From positions 149,289-213,288 of the forward strand of contig NZ_PJII01000002.1 of assembly GCF_002929215.1 (NCBI RefSeq): a stretch of DNA of 64,000 nucleotides. Direction: 5' to 3'. Both the position numbers and the translations under genes were made by a program. This document shows positions 61,901-64,000 of this stretch, piece by piece. Below the pieces are notes generated by a model that did no database searches, was not told the DNA's origin, and saw only the letters and a list, made by a program, of their open reading frames with translations. How positions within the stretch are numbered: the first letter of the stretch is position 1; each line of letters begins with the position of its first letter. This DNA comes from Arthrobacter sp. ZGTC412. Its GTDB lineage: Bacteria > Actinomycetota > Actinomycetes > Actinomycetales > Micrococcaceae.

Positions 61901-64000
61901 TCCGGCTTCACGGGGAGCTAGCAGGATGATCCGGCCGCTCGTTTTGCTTACAGTGGCCTGCAGTGCCGGTTCAGCTTCGATGCCGTCCGTGATGATACGG
62001 ATGAGGTCGCCGTCCGGATCGGTGTCATTTCCCGTGGCGTCGACGGCGATCTGCCGGCCGGGGCGAACCCGGACTTCGTCGTCCACAGGGGTGGGTTTCT
62101 GGTTGACCTCACCGCGCGGCGCAATGCCCACCGTGACGGTGCCCGTGTTGACCGCACCCTGGCGGTCCACCACCTTGTAGCGGAACGTGTCGGTGCCGGC
62201 GCCGTCACCGGCGCCTGTGAAGTCGATGAAGTTGCTGCCTATGGTTGCGGTGCCCATGGCCGGGGTGCTGTCGATACCAGTCAGCTGGACCGAGTCGCCG
62301 TCGGGGTCGATGCCATCCAGCGGGACGGGAATCCGCACCGTACCGCCAGCCACCACACGGGCGGTGAGGTTGCGCGGCTGGGGGCGCGAGTTCTCGGCGC
62401 CTTCCAGCGGCAGGATGTGGATGGTCACGGCGGCGGCGCTCTTTTGGCCCTGCGGGTCCATGGCGTTGTAGATGGCCCGGACTGTCTTCGGCTGGCTGCC
62501 GGCGATAAACCGCAGCGTGTTTTCGGAAACGAAGCTCTTGCCGTCCAGCGGATCCACGCCCTGCGGCAGTACGGCGTCAACGGCCAGTTCCTGGCCCTGC
62601 GGGTGGGTGTCGTTGTCGAGCACAGGGATGGTGACGACGTCATTCACACGGACGTTTACTTCGTCCGGCTTGGGCTGGGGTGCCTCCACCACGGCGGGTG
62701 CCGGGACCGGGACCACTGAGACGCTGCCGGTGGCTGACTTGTTCCCGTTGGACATGGTGTATTCGAAGAGGACGGGGTCCTTGGTCCCCAGGATGTCGGT
62801 GATGCGCAGGACACTGTGGTTGATCACGCTGACGGAAGCCGTGGAGTTTTCCGGGAGCTTGACGGACTGCAGCACCAGCACCCCGCCGGACGGATCGGAG
62901 TCGTTGGCCAACGGGTCCAGCAGCACGCTTCCGCCCGTGGGCATGAGCGCGACATCGTGGACCGCCACCGGGTTACCGGTGTCGTCGCCGGATTCCACGT
63001 CCACCCGGATGAGGCCCTGGCTGCTTTGCGGCCCGTTGCTGGCGATGTAGGCGAGGTAGACCGGGCCGGGAGTCGTGCTGCGGAACGTAAACGTTCCGCC
63101 GTCGGTCACAGGGCCCAGCTCGGCCGGACCGGAGGCTTCCACCTGGGCCAGCCGGAGGGCACCTCCGTTGGGATCGACGTCGTTCTTCAACGGGGAGATG
63201 ACCAGGTCCTGGCCCACCACGGCTGTGACATGGTCGGCGTTGACCACCGGCGCCAAGGCACCCGGCGGCTGGACGTTCACCACCACTTTGCCGGTGACGG
63301 TGTCGCGGCCATCCCAAATAGTGACTTCCACGTTCTTCTTGCCGGCAGTCGCGCCGGAGTCCTGGTAGGTCAGCAGTCCGTCGCGCCGGACCTTCACCTG
63401 GTCCTGGTCGTTGTCGGCTTTGGCGTCCAGGAGGACCAGGTCGTCTCCGTCGGGGTCGATCCAGTCCGTGAGGATGTTCTGGCTGACGGTTTTGCCCTGT
63501 TCCACCAGCATGGTGGTGTTCTCGCCGCGCTTGAACTGCGGCGGCTTGTTCTCCTCCGGGCCCACCACGCTGAGGGTGACCTGGCCGGCGGCGGAGAGGC
63601 CGCGGCCGTCGGAGGCGTTGTAGCTGAACCTCTCGGTGCCCGGTTTCGCATCCGCCGGGACGGAGACCTGGAAGGCGGTGCCGCCGTAGATATTCTCCAG
63701 CGCGCCGGCCTGGGGGCCGGAGGCAGCAACGGCTGCGGTGAGCACGTCGCCGTCGGGGTCCGAATCGTTGTCCAGGACGCTGAGGATGGTGGTCCGGCCC
63801 GGGCGTACGCCGACGGCGTCGGGCTTCGTTTCCGGCGGACGGTTGGGTTTGGTGCGGTCCGGGAGGACGTTGACGGTGTTGTTGTCCGCCGATTCCTGGT
63901 CCTGCTCGTCCGATTCGTTCTTGGGCGGGATGACGTCGTCCCAGTTGTTCACGAGCTGCATGTTCTGGTTGACCAGCCACACGTTGCCGGAGTTCACGTC
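58922..64000 (-). CDS. Giant tandem Ig-like / fibronectin III extracellular protein, N-terminus cut by window edge
   Basis: About 1692 residues are visible and the frame is open to the right edge, so the start lies outside. Roughly eleven repeats of about 90-100 residues carry the pattern LDND-x-DPDGD (e.g. TTILSVLDNDSDPDGDVLTA, IPVLDNDTHPQGQELAVDAV), typical of bacterial Ig-like/cadherin-like domains. Five fibronectin III-like domains follow (LTWTAPPDRGSPITKYTVYG, INWTAPASKGSPVKSYDLEI, VTWTAPDNNGDGVSAYTLTT and two weaker ones). The last 90 residues contain four cysteines and many aromatic residues (CTEPRYGTDSYRNTNPDQC). The first visible residues resemble a short linker after a membrane anchor. 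Probably surface-exposed; same operon as moxR. Confidence 0.9.
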   Translation of the reverse strand, partial: DVNSGNVWLVNQNMQLVNNWDDVIPPKNESDEQDQESADNNTVNVLPDRTKPNRPPETKPDAVGVRPGRTTILSVLDNDSDPDGDVLTAAVAASGPQAGALENIYGGTAFQVSVPADAKPGTERFSYNASDGRGLSAAGQVTLSVVGPEENKPPQFKRGENTTMLVEQGKTVSQNILTDWIDPDGDDLVLLDAKADNDQDQVKVRRDGLLTYQDSGATAGKKNVEVTIWDGRDTVTGKVVVNVQPPGALAPVVNADHVTAVVGQDLVISPLKNDVDPNGGALRLAQVEASGPAELGPVTDGGTFTFRSTTPGPVYLAYIASNGPQSSQGLIRVDVESGDDTGNPVAVHDVALMPTGGSVLLDPLANDSDPSGGVLVLQSVKLPENSTASVSVINHSVLRITDILGTKDPVLFEYTMSNGNKSATGSVSVVPVPAPAVVEAPQPKPDEVNVRVNDVVTIPVLDNDTHPQGQELAVDAVLPQGVDPLDGKSFVSENTLRFIAGSQPKTVRAIYNAMDPQGQKSAAAVTIHILPLEGAENSRPQPRNLTARVVAGGTVRIPVPLDGIDPDGDSVQLTGIDSTPAMGTATIGSNFIDFTGAGDGAGTDTFRYKVVDRQGAVNTGTVTVGIAPRGEVNQKPTPVDDEVRVRPGRQIAVDATGNDTDPDGDLIRIITDGIEAEPALQATVSKTSGRIILLAPREAGTVNVRYTIADDRDASAQAAIGVVVDNEVPLKSPIARDDRVTSAQAMGKAAVDVPVLKNDEDPDGVGENLKISTEAATARPGAEGNMVVDLTEQPQLIPYTVEDMDGQQSTAVIWVPGLGQQVPTLARDEVIEVVAGQSVDVDLDEWVKVREGRSPRLTQADRIKLIGADGSDPVTGDGTGLKYLAGTDYVGPGSLTFEVTDGTGPDDPAGLKSTLSIRTKVLPDPNRNNPPELLGASVEVPKGDSASTELGKLTSDPDRDDVEKMKYELVGGSPAGFNASIDGKTLKVSAADSSGTGTTAAVQVKARDPRGLEATATYQLAVTASNRPKPVANDDLEPDAAAGKPVTVNVLANDANPFPETALKIIAAATETGSGNVEVSGDSVTVTPASSFTGTMVVSYTVADKTEDPSRQATARVRLTVKDKPQAPATAQAQSVGDRTALLTWTAPPDRGSPITKYTVYGEGGFQQDCPANTCTLNGLVNNTKYHFQVTATNEFGESDRSPASAEVRPDVKPDTPLAPSLKFGDKDLAINWTAPASKGSPVKSYDLEISPPPAGQNAQIQNLAAVSYVWKGLQNGVSYKVRVLARNDAKEPSEWSPYSAAEVPAGVPATPAAPMAAEAGSLGAQSQLKVTWTAPDNNGDGVSAYTLTTLRGGAAVSSQQVTGTSQNVTVDNSETNYTFTVSATNKAGTSGTSAESAAIRAVGKPGTVAAPRAALVETDGNGGKIDVQFTVLTDAQRNGSTAAEITYQYSLTSGGGSGSIPAGGGIVPAQNGTSTGVVVWAVSSRGTAAGDASAASNSVNPYGLAFAPNVTGSKSSGVGDKTVSWTWNQPDGNGRAVTGYQYSLDGGGWQDTQQRSFSTGVGFGETHKLEVRAVSGGQPGRIGSDTSRSGAEPPPPVPTSWSVSAPVRTCTEPRYGTDSYRNTNPDQCIRPGIWFNSGTTEQTDFYVVWYRTSNNPSGIWYHLTTGGAAGNYARCDTVSLGCNPPNGMPSR

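Noticed and set aside
58922-64000. Repeat protein considered as phage tail or large RTX adhesin
   Set aside because: No phage neighbours and no GGxGxD nonapeptide repeats; Ig-like and FnIII patterns with MoxR/DUF58 partners fit better.

Overview
The window is high-GC actinobacterial DNA. The gene content fits the Micrococcaceae (Arthrobacter / Pseudarthrobacter type): SAM-IV-like riboswitches in front of metX and metY, a DUF222-HNH gene, frequent GTG and TTG starts, GatCAB, and a long moxR-DUF58-transglutaminase-FHA-PP2C-kinase-FtsK operon. No rRNA, tRNA, CRISPR array, insertion sequence or prophage was seen. The genus is an inference from gene style, not from a marker gene.

Layout. 1-10.1 kb is housekeeping and small enzymes: a YibE/F membrane protein cut by the left edge, an alpha/beta hydrolase coupled to a DUF1295 membrane protein, glyS with a GNAT gene, a YdcZ-type transporter divergent from an S4 RNA-binding protein, an esterase divergent from an SGNH hydrolase, an AlkZ-like winged-helix protein and a SHOCT protein. 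10.1-16.4 kb is a catabolic block: mmsB-mmsA (valine / 3-hydroxyisobutyrate), a divergent LysR regulator, a Zn alcohol dehydrogenase and an MHS-family transporter. 16.4-19.4 kb holds methionine synthesis by direct sulfhydrylation (metX, metY), each gene behind its own riboswitch. 19.4-23.5 kb has a VOC protein, a frameshifted DUF222-HNH gene, a CPBP protease-like membrane protein and a DeoR-type regulator. 23.5-29.3 kb is amino-acid catabolism (tdh, kbl, an FAD amine/amino-acid oxidase, hutI) with a divergent LysR gene. 30.1-33.5 kb is gatC-gatA-gatB. 33.6-37.7 kb pairs a CitMHS citrate transporter with a divergent CitA/CitB-like two-component system. 37.7-42.5 kb has RidA, GNAT, inositol monophosphatase, ligA and a small proline/alanine-rich envelope protein.

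The right third (42.6-64.0 kb) is one continuous minus-strand operon of ten genes, many joined by 4-bp ATGA/GTGA/TTGA overlaps. In transcription order it encodes a giant Ig-like/fibronectin protein (5' end outside the window), a MoxR AAA ATPase, a DUF58 protein, a TgpA-like membrane protein whose transglutaminase nucleophile is Asp instead of Cys, a zinc-ribbon/RDD/FHA protein, a PP2C phosphatase, a zinc-ribbon/FHA protein, a membrane Ser/Thr kinase, a degenerate FHA protein, and a 1481-residue FHA-FtsK/SpoIIIE triple-ATPase related to EccC/EssC of type VII secretion. The likely theme is a phosphorylation-controlled export or envelope machine. This is the best candidate for a poorly described system.

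Two non-coding signals stand out. One is a family of related hairpins at gene ends (2841, 29236 and 30022, with a weaker relative at 14761). The other is a TGCA-type palindrome shared by the mmsB/LysR and MHS-transporter upstream regions. Start codons were chosen by Shine-Dalgarno position and family length, and alternatives are noted.
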